A stretch of DNA of 64,000 nucleotides from Nitrosospira sp. 56-18. GTDB lineage: Bacteria > Pseudomonadota > Gammaproteobacteria > Burkholderiales > Nitrosomonadaceae. How positions within the stretch are numbered: position 1 is the first letter of the stretch; each line of letters opens with the position of its first letter. The notes below the pieces were generated by a model. The model made no database searches. It was given only the letters and a program-made list of their open reading frames with translations, and was not told the origin of the DNA. This document shows positions 43,176-53,064 of the stretch, piece by piece. The translations under genes and the position numbers were made by a program. The stretch covers positions 58,350 through 122,349 of the forward strand of contig MKVR01000014.1 in assembly GCA_001899235.1 (NCBI GenBank), given 5' to 3'.

Positions 43176-44054
43176 GTGAAAAACTATACTTCAGGGATAC
43201 TCGTTGCTCTCGTCGCAATTTTCCTTATCGCGAGTTCATCCCTCTACATCGTCGATCAGCGGCAACAGGCTATTCTGTTTCAACTCGGCGAGGTCGTCGA
43301 TGTAAAGACCTCGCCAGGCCTGTATTTCAAGATTCCCCTGGCCCAGAACGTGCGCTATTTTGACTCCCGTATCCTGACAATGGATACCGCCGAGCCGGAG
43401 CGATTCATCACTTCCGAAAAGAAGAATGTGCTGGTGGATCTCTTCGTGAAGTGGCGTATTGTCGACGTGAAGCAATACTACATCAGCGTGCGTGGAGATG
43501 AGATGCTGGCGCAGACACGTCTTTCGCAGACGGTAAATTCCAGCCTGAGAGACGAGTTTGGTAATCGCACAGTACATGATGTCGTATCTGGCGAACGCGA
43601 CAAAATAATGGAGATCATGCGCCAGAAGGCGGATGCGGACGCGCGCAAGATCGGCGTGGAGGTGGTGGATGTGCGGCTGAAGCGGGTAGACCTGCCGCAG
43701 GAAGTGAGCGAGTCGGTTTACCGTCGCATGGAGGCAGAGCGCAAACGTGTGGCAAATGAGCTACGCTCCACCGGCGCAGCGGAGTCCGAGAAAATTCGAG
43801 CCGATGCGGACCGGCAACGTGAGGTTATCCTGGCGGAAGCCTACCGGCAGGCACAGGAGATAAAGGGGGAAGGCGACGCCAAGGCTTCGGCGATCTATGC
43901 CGGCGCTTTCCAGCCTAATCCTGAATTCTATGCGTTTTATCGCAGCATGGAAGCTTACAAGCAGAGTTTCAAGAACAAGAGTGACATGATGGTTCTCGAA
44001 CCCAACTCGGAATTTTTCAAGTATATGAAGAACCCAGGCCGGGGATCAAAGTAG
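43176..44054 (+). CDS. hflC: FtsH protease modulator HflC
   Basis: Partner of HflK. It starts with GTG at 43176 immediately after the hflK TAA. The N-terminal helix ILVALVAIFLIASSSLYIV is followed by the SPFH domain (VDQRQQAILFQLGEVVDVKT) and a charged coiled-coil stretch (AESEKIRADADRQREVILAE). At 292 aa it has normal length. Probably translated by coupling to hflK. Confidence 0.95.
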   Translation: MKNYTSGILVALVAIFLIASSSLYIVDQRQQAILFQLGEVVDVKTSPGLYFKIPLAQNVRYFDSRILTMDTAEPERFITSEKKNVLVDLFVKWRIVDVKQYYISVRGDEMLAQTRLSQTVNSSLRDEFGNRTVHDVVSGERDKIMEIMRQKADADARKIGVEVVDVRLKRVDLPQEVSESVYRRMEAERKRVANELRSTGAAESEKIRADADRQREVILAEAYRQAQEIKGEGDAKASAIYAGAFQPNPEFYAFYRSMEAYKQSFKNKSDMMVLEPNSEFFKYMKNPGRGSK

Positions 44055-44155
44055 CCCATAAGAGCGGGCTCTGGCTGGTCCGGCCGCTCGGTTCAACGCG
44101 GGGAAAGCTTGCATAGAAAAACAACAAAGCCGAGTGCCTGCCGAGATTGAATCTG

Positions 44156-44341
44156 ATGTGGGACATTTTTTTCATGGCGTTTGCACTCATGCTCGTATTG
44201 GAAGGACTCCTTCCCTTCCTGATGCCGGGCGTATGGCGTGACACCTTCCAGAAACTGACCGAAATTGGCGACAACCATATACGCTTCATTGGCCTGACCT
44301 CCATGCTTGCGGGGCTGTTGCTGCTTTACCTTGTCAAGTAG
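44156..44341 (+). CDS. DUF2065 (YjeT-like) small membrane protein
   Basis: The 61-aa protein has two transmembrane segments, IFFMAFALMLVLEGLLPFL and IGLTSMLAGLLLLYLV, joined by a short polar loop. LEGLLPFLMPGVWRD is typical of DUF2065, whose members lie between hflC and purA in many proteobacteria. The start is the ATG at 44156; a TTG at 44147 would add three residues. Function unknown. Confidence 0.85.
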   Translation: MWDIFFMAFALMLVLEGLLPFLMPGVWRDTFQKLTEIGDNHIRFIGLTSMLAGLLLLYLVK

Positions 44342-44385
44342 TCACACTCGCGCGTTTCTCTCAGATTTAGCCAAAACACCCCGAT

Positions 44386-45552
44386 ATGCGTGAGTGGATT
44401 CTTCCCGAATACATAGAGGATATCCTCCCCGCCGAGGCGCTGCATATCGAGCACATGCGCCGCCGTGTCCTGGACTGCCTATTGGTTCATGGTTATGAAC
44501 TGGTTGGCCCCCCGCTTCTGGAATTTGTCGAATCCTTGCTCACTGGCAGTGGAGGCGATAGTGATTTGCAAATGTTCAAGGTGGTGGATCAATCGAGTGG
44601 CCGCATGATGGGACTTCGCGCCGATATGACCCCCCAGGTGGCACGCATCGACGCGCACCTGCTTAACCGCAAGGGTGTTACCCGCCTTTGCTATGCAGGG
44701 AGTGTGCTCCACAGCATGCCTTCGGGGCTAACTCGAACCCGGGAACCACTGCAAATTGGAGCGGAACTTTACGGTCACAGTGGCCTTGAAAGCGATATGG
44801 AGATCCAGCGGCTCATGCTGGAGTCTCTCGCTATTGCCGGCGTGGGAAAAATTCATCTCGATCTCGGCCATGTAGCGGTATTCAGGGGCTTGGTCAAGGG
44901 AGCGGGCATACCGACTGAATCAGAGGCTGAATTATTTCGTGCGTTGCAGGCGAAAGATCACCATGCGCTCGGGAACCTTTGCGGCCGCCTGGATAACATC
45001 GACATGCAGGTGCGGCAAGGGCTGCTAATTTTGCCCGATCTCTACGGCGACGAGAAGATACTGGAACTCGCAAAAAAAGCGCTGCCTCCCTATCCCGACA
45101 TCATCAAGGCGCTCGACGAGCTGCAGTTGATGGGTTCCCAACTGAAAGCTATCGTGGATACGCTGGCTTTTGATCTTTCGGATTTGCGTGGTTACCACTA
45201 TCACAGCGGACTCGTATTTGCCGCATATACTCGCAATTGCTCGAATGCCATCGCCTTGGGCGGACGTTATGACGAGGTGGGTAAAGCGTTTGGGAGGGCG
45301 CGGCCGGCGACCGGCTTCAGCATGGATCTTCGGGAATTGTCGGGGCTGGTTCAGCGCGATCTTTGCCCTAAAGGCATTCTGGCGCCCTATCCCGCGGGGA
45401 ACAGCGCGCTGGAGGGAAAAATCGAGCAGCTTCGGAGTGAAGGGAGCGTGGTGATAGTCGAACTACCCGGCCATGAGCAAACGCAGGAGACGTTCAACTA
45501 CGATAGAAGGCTGGTATTGCGGGACGGCGAGTGGGTAATAACCGAGATTTAA
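44386..45552 (+). CDS. hisZ: ATP phosphoribosyltransferase regulatory subunit HisZ
   Basis: HisRS-like paralogue that activates the short form of HisG in histidine synthesis. It begins MREWILPEYIEDILPAEA. Class II-like motifs are present (MGLRADMTPQVARIDAHLLN, GLTRTREPLQIGAELYG), and GGRYDEVGKAFGRARPATGF lies near the end. It has no C-terminal anticodon-binding domain, so it is not a histidyl-tRNA synthetase. Its presence implies a short HisG elsewhere. It lies directly upstream of purA. Confidence 0.94.
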   Translation: MREWILPEYIEDILPAEALHIEHMRRRVLDCLLVHGYELVGPPLLEFVESLLTGSGGDSDLQMFKVVDQSSGRMMGLRADMTPQVARIDAHLLNRKGVTRLCYAGSVLHSMPSGLTRTREPLQIGAELYGHSGLESDMEIQRLMLESLAIAGVGKIHLDLGHVAVFRGLVKGAGIPTESEAELFRALQAKDHHALGNLCGRLDNIDMQVRQGLLILPDLYGDEKILELAKKALPPYPDIIKALDELQLMGSQLKAIVDTLAFDLSDLRGYHYHSGLVFAAYTRNCSNAIALGGRYDEVGKAFGRARPATGFSMDLRELSGLVQRDLCPKGILAPYPAGNSALEGKIEQLRSEGSVVIVELPGHEQTQETFNYDRRLVLRDGEWVITEI

Positions 45553-45562
45553 CGCTCGATGA

Positions 45563-46957
<1,395 letters not shown>

Positions 46958-46964
46958 GTCTCCC

Positions 46965-47414
46965 ATGCACCAGCAAAGCCAGTGGAACCTGAGAATTGCC
47001 AGCTGGCACACCGATAGGATGGCGTTGCATGCGGTACGTGAAGCCGTATTTATCCGGGAACAGCATGTCGCTCCCGAGCTGGAGTGGGATGAATTTGACA
47101 CGCATTGCATACACGTGCTGGCAACGAATGCGGTGGAAGGCGCTATCGGCACTGGAAGATTGTTGGCGAATGGGACGATCGGCCGCATGGCGGTGCTGAA
47201 GGCATGGCGCGGCAAGGGGGTAGGGCGAGCGATCCTCCTCCGGCTGATGGGAGAAGCAAGAAAGCAGCACCTGCAGCAGGTCGCCTTACATGCACAGTTG
47301 CACGCCAGGGAATTTTATCGAAAGTTCGGCTTCGAAACCAAGGGAGAGGAATTCATGGAAGCGGGAATTCCTCATATCAGAATGATATTGAAGCTCTGCG
47401 GCAGAGTTGAATGA
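46965..47414 (+). CDS. GNAT family N-acetyltransferase
   Basis: The 149-aa protein has the acetyl-CoA loop IGRMAVLKAWRGKGVGRAIL and the family's later LHAQLHAREFYRKFGF. The N-terminal AVREAVFIREQHVAPELEWD resembles the ElaA/YjcF subgroup. The substrate is unknown. The start at 46965 lies 7 bp after purA, so it is probably co-transcribed. Confidence 0.87.
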   Translation: MHQQSQWNLRIASWHTDRMALHAVREAVFIREQHVAPELEWDEFDTHCIHVLATNAVEGAIGTGRLLANGTIGRMAVLKAWRGKGVGRAILLRLMGEARKQHLQQVALHAQLHAREFYRKFGFETKGEEFMEAGIPHIRMILKLCGRVE

Positions 47415-47451
47415 GCTGTTGCGCAAAATTAAAGGCGCGGGTTAACTCAAC

Positions 47452-48792
47452 CTAAAATGGCAACATGAAATCGAGCGACAACACAACCTGGTCCTTGCGG
47501 CCCCCGAAAGGCCGGTATGTAGCGCCATGCATCGCGTCAACGTTATCGTACCGGACGTTCGGACGAACGTTGAACTGCTGTGCCGGTTTCCAGTCCAGCT
47601 TGAGTGTCTTTGCCGCTTTCCAGTTCATGCCTACCGTGATTGCATAATAATCTGCAGGGACCGCAGTGCTATTGCCGAGTTGCCCGGATCCCAGCGCGTA
47701 ACTGAACCCCCGGTTATTGGTGGCCGCTGAGACACGCCCGGGTGAAAAAACGCGAAAACCATCCTGATCCCGAAACCATTCGGCACGCATGCCTACGGAT
47801 AATTCAGGCGTCAGGTCATAGTATAAATGCGTGTTGATGCCATACCACTGAGCATTTTTATTGACGCCATTCAGCAAGACTCCGCTAGCGTAGCCGTGGT
47901 CGTGCTGGAATACAAAAAAAGTCTTTGGCGTAACCTGGTGCTTCATTACCAAGCTGTACATTCCCCAGGGCTCAGTGCTGCGCGTGGAAGTTTCGCCATA
48001 GGTACCGCTGAGATTGATTGAACTTCCCATGTCGTCGCTCGTCCAGGTTATACCAGCGATTCCGCCCCAGTTGCCCAGTTGTTTGTCAAAGCCGCCATCC
48101 CAGCCACCGGTCGCGCTACCCGTGGTAGTAGCCCCTACGAAAGACCAGTTCTTGTTGATCTTGTAGTTGCCCAATATGCCGGTATGCGTAAAGGGCTCGC
48201 CATATTGCATGGTATAGGCATGGGTATAGAAGAAGTTGTCCGGCGCGGGAACCGATTCGTATCCGATAGGAGTATAAAAATGGCCCATCTTGACATTCAG
48301 GCCATTGCCAACGGGAACATAAGCCTCCGCGTAGGCCTGTGGAAACGCAATGCCATAATACCGGGTTGAAGCGCAGCACACATCGAGATCCCAGTTGCTT
48401 CTCGCCAAGGGCTGGCCGGTATTCACGTCAAAGGAAGGGACACCGTAAGCCTGGGTAAATATGGCATCCGAGCCGAACATGAAATCGATTCGGCCTCCGA
48501 TATCCCAGGTGCTACCTTCCGCCACAACCGCACGCTGCACAAATATATTGAACTGGTTTAGCTGTGCACGGTTGGAACGATCGGCGAATGTAACCGGCCC
48601 GTTGAACCCCGCGCTCTGGCTGGGATTGAAAGTTGCCCCGCCATTGATCCACCCTCCTACCCTTATTCCGCTATCCCTCAGCAGCTTCATTACGCTGTTG
48701 TCATCGGTGTCGGCGGCTGCGCCGGCTGCCGCAGCCAGCAGGCCGCTCGCGAGGGCAAATGTCATAAGGCTCCTGCATTTTTGCATGCCCAT
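47452..48792 (-). CDS. Beta-barrel porin (BBP2-like), paralogue 1
   Basis: The 446-aa outer membrane protein has a signal peptide (ending near AAAGAAAD), an opening strand VGGWINGGATFNPSQSAGFN, many amphipathic strands and a C-terminal Phe (LDFMLPF). It is closely related to the two porins upstream: shared WDIGGR(I/F)DF, QAYxEAYVP(V/I)GNGLN and APDNFFYTHAY. A vicinal Cys139-Cys140 pair (WDLDVCCASTRYYGIA) is conserved in all three. Substrate unknown. The promoter region carries a palindrome and phased repeats. Confidence 0.82.
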   Translation of the reverse strand: MGMQKCRSLMTFALASGLLAAAAGAAADTDDNSVMKLLRDSGIRVGGWINGGATFNPSQSAGFNGPVTFADRSNRAQLNQFNIFVQRAVVAEGSTWDIGGRIDFMFGSDAIFTQAYGVPSFDVNTGQPLARSNWDLDVCCASTRYYGIAFPQAYAEAYVPVGNGLNVKMGHFYTPIGYESVPAPDNFFYTHAYTMQYGEPFTHTGILGNYKINKNWSFVGATTTGSATGGWDGGFDKQLGNWGGIAGITWTSDDMGSSINLSGTYGETSTRSTEPWGMYSLVMKHQVTPKTFFVFQHDHGYASGVLLNGVNKNAQWYGINTHLYYDLTPELSVGMRAEWFRDQDGFRVFSPGRVSAATNNRGFSYALGSGQLGNSTAVPADYYAITVGMNWKAAKTLKLDWKPAQQFNVRPNVRYDNVDAMHGATYRPFGGRKDQVVLSLDFMLPF

Positions 48793-48865
48793 AGGATGAT
48801 CCCTTTCCCCCCTCGGGTAAAGACACTACAATTGAAATGGTATTATGTCCACGAACGTATCACGG

Positions 48866-48882
48866 CATATATTAAATATATG
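48866..48882. promoter_or_regulatory. Perfect palindrome upstream of porin 1
   Basis: CATATATT-A-AATATATG, 8-bp arms with a one-base centre, 74 bp before the porin 1 start. Placed like an operator. Strand-symmetric AT-rich palindromes also occur by chance, so the support is modest. Confidence 0.4.
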
Positions 48883-48927
48883 TGAAGTTTATGTGAAACT
48901 TTTGTTAATTGTGAGAAATTTGTGAAC
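48881..48927 (-). promoter_or_regulatory. Two pairs of TCACA direct repeats, 11-bp period
   Basis: On the minus strand, TTCACA and CTCACA recur as two pairs, each with members 11 bp apart and with 18 bp between the pairs. They lie 90-135 bp upstream of the porin 1 start. The spacing resembles OmpR/PhoB-family sites. The rest of the 48928-49265 spacer has no recognised gene. Confidence 0.4.
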
Positions 48928-49265
48928 TGAGCCGGACGCCAAACGTGTCTCGCCCCTGGAATAGATTCCAGAATACCGGTCGAGATAAATCCTGCTTTCA
49001 AAAGCTGAGGTATTCAGCAGGAAATGAACAATCATCCCCTCTCGATGCAAGCAAGAAAACGAGATTGACAGATGATTCGGGAATAGGGAAAAATCAAGGA
49101 AGGAAACGGGATCGGCGCTTGGGAATGCCTGAGGAAGATTATTCTGCTGGCACCGGCGGTTCTGTGCAAGAAAGTGCCCGAGGTGATTGTCCATGCACGA
49201 ATTTTTATCTTATGCGCAAATCCGGATTTGGAATCCAGATCAGGATTAAATTGGCTGCAGCGGGA

Positions 49266-49895
49266 TTATTCCTCTTTTGCCTTGAGCCTGAAGCGGCAAA
49301 CATTGCCGCCACGGGCCATGCATTCGCTTTGCTCGACCTTGCTATCTGTAAAGGTTTCCATCAAACCCCGGTCAAGGTGGCAAATCTCCTGATCCCTTTT
49401 GGCCATGCTGTGGAAGACACAGTTGTCCGCTTCTATTACCGCTTCGCCCTGGGAATAAGTTGCCTTTCGCGCACTATATCCTAGCTGGTCCATTACTTCC
49501 GCCAACTTCTCGACCTTCTCCTCATGAGTGCTCAATCCTGGATATTGGCTTCTTATCTGCCTGGCGACATTGGCTCCAATCTCGTTCATGCGCTTGCCTA
49601 TATTCTCCAGGCCTTCCTCCTGCTTTACGGAAGCCAAGACTAATTGCGCAAGCCATGAATACTGCCGCGGCGACATCTCCATGCCCGATTCCGTGAGTAC
49701 ATATAATTGTTGCGGCCGGCCTCCCCCTGACGGCCGCGTGGATCCTGCGGCAACCAATCCCGCCGCTTCCAGCGATGAAAGATGCTGTCTCACCGCGTTC
49801 CGTGTGATCTCCAGTCCTTTCGACAACTCTTCCACGCTGAGGCCATTTCTGCCGCTACGCAGTAACTTGAGCAATTGTTTCTGCCGCTCACCCAT
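49266..49895 (-). CDS. Winged-helix regulator with four-cysteine C-terminal domain (SufR-like)
   Basis: The 209-aa protein has an N-terminal winged helix (residues ~1-75; LSVEELSKGLEITRNAVRQH and GGRPQQLYVLTESG), a helical linker, and a C-terminal domain with Cys159, Cys172, Cys192 and Cys200 (C-x12-C-x19-C-x7-C). The first C-x12-C spacing equals that of cyanobacterial SufR, an Fe-S cluster sensor; the rest differs. It is therefore likely to bind Fe-S or another metal, an inference. It lies between porin genes 1 and 2. A palindrome about 105-125 bp upstream could be its operator. Confidence 0.8.
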   Translation of the reverse strand: MGERQKQLLKLLRSGRNGLSVEELSKGLEITRNAVRQHLSSLEAAGLVAAGSTRPSGGGRPQQLYVLTESGMEMSPRQYSWLAQLVLASVKQEEGLENIGKRMNEIGANVARQIRSQYPGLSTHEEKVEKLAEVMDQLGYSARKATYSQGEAVIEADNCVFHSMAKRDQEICHLDRGLMETFTDSKVEQSECMARGGNVCRFRLKAKEE

Positions 49896-49999
49896 GATTA
49901 TCCGCCTTTCCAGGTATCAGGCATCTAGCCGTACCTGATAATATGATAGCTCGTTAATAATGGAATTTAGTTATTTCTCCATCAGTTATAAATAATCTA

Positions 50000-50020
50000 A
50001 AGTTATAACATATATAACTT
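50000..50020. promoter_or_regulatory. Inverted repeat overlapping a -35 element
   Basis: AAGTTATA (50000-50007), spacer ACATA, TATAACTT (50013-50020). A third half site, AGTTATAA, lies at 49984. The right arm shares its last two bases with TTGACA of the plus-strand promoter below. A candidate operator for the adjacent regulator. Confidence 0.5.
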
Positions 50021-50048
50021 GACAAAGTGTTTCACCCTATTATATTAT
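50019..50048 (+). promoter_or_regulatory. Near-consensus sigma-70 promoter with no downstream gene
   Basis: TTGACA at 50019-50024 and TATTAT at 50043-50048 with an 18-nt spacer (or ATATTA with 17). It points away from the regulator gene and into the 3' end of porin gene 2, which is on the opposite strand. Between 50049 and 50165 I see no ORF and no clear terminator hairpin. It could drive an antisense or small RNA. Confidence 0.5.
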
Positions 50049-50165
50049 ACTTTTGCTGCCCGTACGTTCAAATTCTTAAAAATAGGCTGGAAAAATCAAC
50101 GCAGGGTGTCCCGGTTTTGGGTCAAATTTTGGCGATGGGAGGGCACAGAAAGGCGTTCATTCTGA

Positions 50166-51503
50166 TTAGAAAGGAATAATTGCGTCCAAGGAAAAAAGGA
50201 ATTGATGCTTGTGATTATTGAAGGGCCTGAACGGCTGATCGATTCCATCCGCTCTATCGTAACGAAAATTGGGACGTATATTCAGTTTCTGCACAGGTTT
50301 CCAATCCATTTTCAGCCGCTTTGCCGGCTTCCAGTTCATGCCCAGGGTAATCGCATAATAATCGGAAGGCGCACTGATAAAGGGAAAATTGCCAGCGAAG
50401 CTGGCCCCCGTGTTATCGGTCGCGGCGAGTACCCGAAAGGGAGAAACAACCCGGAAACCATCCCTGTCGCGGAACCATTCACCCCGGATACCGATAGTGA
50501 GATCGTTCAACAGATCGTAATAAACATGCGTGTTGATTCCATACCATTCCGCATTCTTGGGCGCTCCATTCAATAAGACGCCACCTGCATAACCGTGCAC
50601 ATGATGGAGTACCAGATGCGTCCTGGACGTGATCCGGTGTTGCAGCACAAGGCTGTACATGCCCCAGGGCTCGTGGCTGCGCGTGGACGTGGCACTATAG
50701 GTTCCCGTGATATTGGCTGAAGTTCTTCGGTCGTCGCTGACCCATGTAATACCTCCCAGGCCACCCCAGTTTCCCAGCTGCCTATCAAAAGTGCCATCCC
50801 AACCACCGGTACTGCTTCCAGTGATCGCCCCTCCCATCAAAGACCAATTTCCGGTCAATGCGTAATTCCCCACCACGCCGATATGAGTAAACGGCTCGCC
50901 ATTCATGAAAGAATAGGCATGGGTATAGAAAAAATTATCGGGCGCGGCCACCGTCTCGTATCCCGTAGGCGAATAAAAATGACCCGCCTTGATGTTCAGT
51001 CCGTTGCCAATGGGCACATAGGCTTCCACATATGCCTGCGGAAGCGCGATGCCATAGGTGCGAGTGGATTTACAGCATATGTTGAGATCCCAATCTCCCC
51101 GCTTTAGAGGCTGGCCGGAGTTGACATCAAAGGGAGGAATGCCAAAGGTCTGCGTATAAATTGCATCGGTGCCGAACATGAAGTCGAAGCGCCCGCCTAT
51201 GTCCCAGGACTTGCCCTCCGTTACTACGGTGCGCTGCAAAAATACATTGAATTGATTTAACTGGAATCTATTTGCGCGGTCTGCGAAAGTGACCGGCCCG
51301 TTATAGCCGTTGCCGGGATTACCTGGGTTATAAGTCGCACCGGCATTTATCCACCCCCCCACCTTGAAGCCGCTTTCCTCGAAGAGATTTCCTATACGAT
51401 TTCCTATATCGCTTGCATTAACGCTGCCAGAACTCAGAATAACCAGCAAAAAACTACCCACGGCGAGAACAAGCTCGCCTCCGCGTTTCCGCACCCACTT
51501 CAT
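50166..51503 (-). CDS. Beta-barrel porin (BBP2-like), paralogue 2
   Basis: The 445-aa protein has a signal peptide (LVLAVGSFLLVILSSGSVNA), the same strand order as its neighbours and a terminal Phe (LDAIIPF). The Cys143-Cys144 pair is in WDLNICCKSTRTYGIALPQA. It is closer to paralogue 3 than to paralogue 1 (shared CCKSTRTYGIALPQAY and the KMDWKPVQKLNIRPN segment). It follows paralogue 3 by 177 bp on the same strand. Confidence 0.82.
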   Translation of the reverse strand: MKWVRKRGGELVLAVGSFLLVILSSGSVNASDIGNRIGNLFEESGFKVGGWINAGATYNPGNPGNGYNGPVTFADRANRFQLNQFNVFLQRTVVTEGKSWDIGGRFDFMFGTDAIYTQTFGIPPFDVNSGQPLKRGDWDLNICCKSTRTYGIALPQAYVEAYVPIGNGLNIKAGHFYSPTGYETVAAPDNFFYTHAYSFMNGEPFTHIGVVGNYALTGNWSLMGGAITGSSTGGWDGTFDRQLGNWGGLGGITWVSDDRRTSANITGTYSATSTRSHEPWGMYSLVLQHRITSRTHLVLHHVHGYAGGVLLNGAPKNAEWYGINTHVYYDLLNDLTIGIRGEWFRDRDGFRVVSPFRVLAATDNTGASFAGNFPFISAPSDYYAITLGMNWKPAKRLKMDWKPVQKLNIRPNFRYDRADGIDQPFRPFNNHKHQFLFSLDAIIPF

Positions 51504-51680
51504 TCGTGCATTTCCTCAAGTTCCACAGGCATGAGAACCGGGCAATGCACTGGTTCCTGGCTAAAGACAAGACCCAGATTCGCCGCTACTCCTTCTGCAT
51601 CTCCAGTTTGTCCAAACAACCTCGCCCCCATACAGGCGGGACGGCCCCTGCCCATTATGCCCAGCTTCGCACTCATTGCT

Positions 51681-53006
51681 TCAAAATGGAATGGTAGCGT
51701 CCAGCGAAAACAGGAACTGATCCTTCTTGCCGTCAAAAGGACGAAATGCGACATCGATGCCTTCCGCTCTGTCATACCGGATATTGGGGCGAATATTGAG
51801 CTTCTGCACCGGCTTCCAGTCCATCTTGAGCCTCTTGGCAGGCTTCCAGTTCATTCCCAGTGTAATCTCGTAATAATTCGCAGGAGCGCTGACAAGATGA
51901 TCCGGATCGCCAGCGAAACTGACACCCTTGTTATTGAGCGCCGACAATATTCGGTAGGGAGAAAAGACGCGCCAGCCATTCCGGTCATGAAAGCGCTCGA
52001 GACGAATGCCGATGGACAAATCCTTCAAGAGATCATAGGTCAAATGCGAATTGATGCTATACCATTCCGCATTCCTGATTCCGTCCTCGAGAAAAATCTT
52101 GCTGGCCCAGCCATGAGTATGGTGCAGGACGAAATGGGTTTTCGGGGTAATCCTATGCTGCAGCACGGTGCTGTACATGATCCACGGCTCATTGGTCGCG
52201 GTTTCTCCGTAAGTACCCCCTATGTTCAACGAGGTTCTTTTATCGTCGCTGGTCCAAATGATGCTGGCCAATCCTCCCCAATTCCTCAGTTGCTTGTCGA
52301 AACCGCCATCCCACCCACCAGTTGCGCTCCCGGTGGTGGCGCCGGCCAAAACGGACCAATTCGAGTTGACAGTATAGTTTCCGAGCAAACCGGTATGAGT
52401 AAACGGCTCGCCGCTATTCAGGATATAGGCGCGTGTATAAAAGAAGTTATCGGGCGCGGGAACCGTCTCATAGCCCAGGGGGGTATAAAAATGGCCAACC
52501 TTGACGTTGAGTCCGTTGCCAACAGGCACATAGGCTTCAAGATAAGCCTGTGGAAGCGCGATGCCATAGGTCCTGGTCGACTTACAGCACAGGTTAAGAT
52601 CCCAGTTGCCCCTTTGGGAAGGCTGTCCGGTATTTTCGTCAAATGCGGAAATACCAAATGCCTGGGCATAAATCGCATCAGTCCCGAACAGAAAATCGAA
52701 CCTCCCGCCGATATCCCACTCGGATCCTTCGGAAGGCACCGCACGCTGGATAAACACATTGAATTGATTCAACTGAAATCTGTTGGCGCGGTCGGCAAAG
52801 GTGACAGTCCCGTTAAAGCCATCGGCCGGATTGTTGGCGTTATAGGTAATTCCTCCATTGATCCAGCCGCCAACCTCCATTCCGCTTTCTTTCCATAGAT
52901 TCCTTAGATTACTGGCATATACGTCGTCCGGATTCAGCACCGCCATCAGAATGACCGTTCCGGCGTTAGATATGATCGCTTTTGCCCGCCTGCAGATACG
53001 TTCCAT
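51681..53006 (-). CDS. Beta-barrel porin (BBP2-like), paralogue 3
   Basis: I start at the ATG at 53006 (MERICRRAKAIISNAG), preceded by AAAGG and giving a signal peptide. The frame extends to 53141, but that would overlap the 3' end of ilvA. The 441-aa product has VGGWINGGITYNANNP, the Cys140-Cys141 pair (WDLNLCCKSTRTYGIALPQA) and a terminal Phe. It begins 58 bp after the ilvA stop on the same strand, so read-through is possible. Confidence 0.82.
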   Translation of the reverse strand: MERICRRAKAIISNAGTVILMAVLNPDDVYASNLRNLWKESGMEVGGWINGGITYNANNPADGFNGTVTFADRANRFQLNQFNVFIQRAVPSEGSEWDIGGRFDFLFGTDAIYAQAFGISAFDENTGQPSQRGNWDLNLCCKSTRTYGIALPQAYLEAYVPVGNGLNVKVGHFYTPLGYETVPAPDNFFYTRAYILNSGEPFTHTGLLGNYTVNSNWSVLAGATTGSATGGWDGGFDKQLRNWGGLASIIWTSDDKRTSLNIGGTYGETATNEPWIMYSTVLQHRITPKTHFVLHHTHGWASKIFLEDGIRNAEWYSINSHLTYDLLKDLSIGIRLERFHDRNGWRVFSPYRILSALNNKGVSFAGDPDHLVSAPANYYEITLGMNWKPAKRLKMDWKPVQKLNIRPNIRYDRAEGIDVAFRPFDGKKDQFLFSLDATIPF

Positions 53007-53064
53007 TGGCAACCTTTCATTTGAATCTATCATTCTTGGATGGCAAGAAACCACTAATCCAATT

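Noticed and set aside
48945..49484. A 179-codon plus-strand frame between porin 1 and the regulator
   Set aside because: Half of it is antisense to the regulator gene, and its composition is not protein-like.
51531..52898. A 455-codon plus-strand frame
   Set aside because: Antisense to porin paralogue 3. Similar shorter frames occur opposite the other two porins, showing it is a mirror of their conserved codons.
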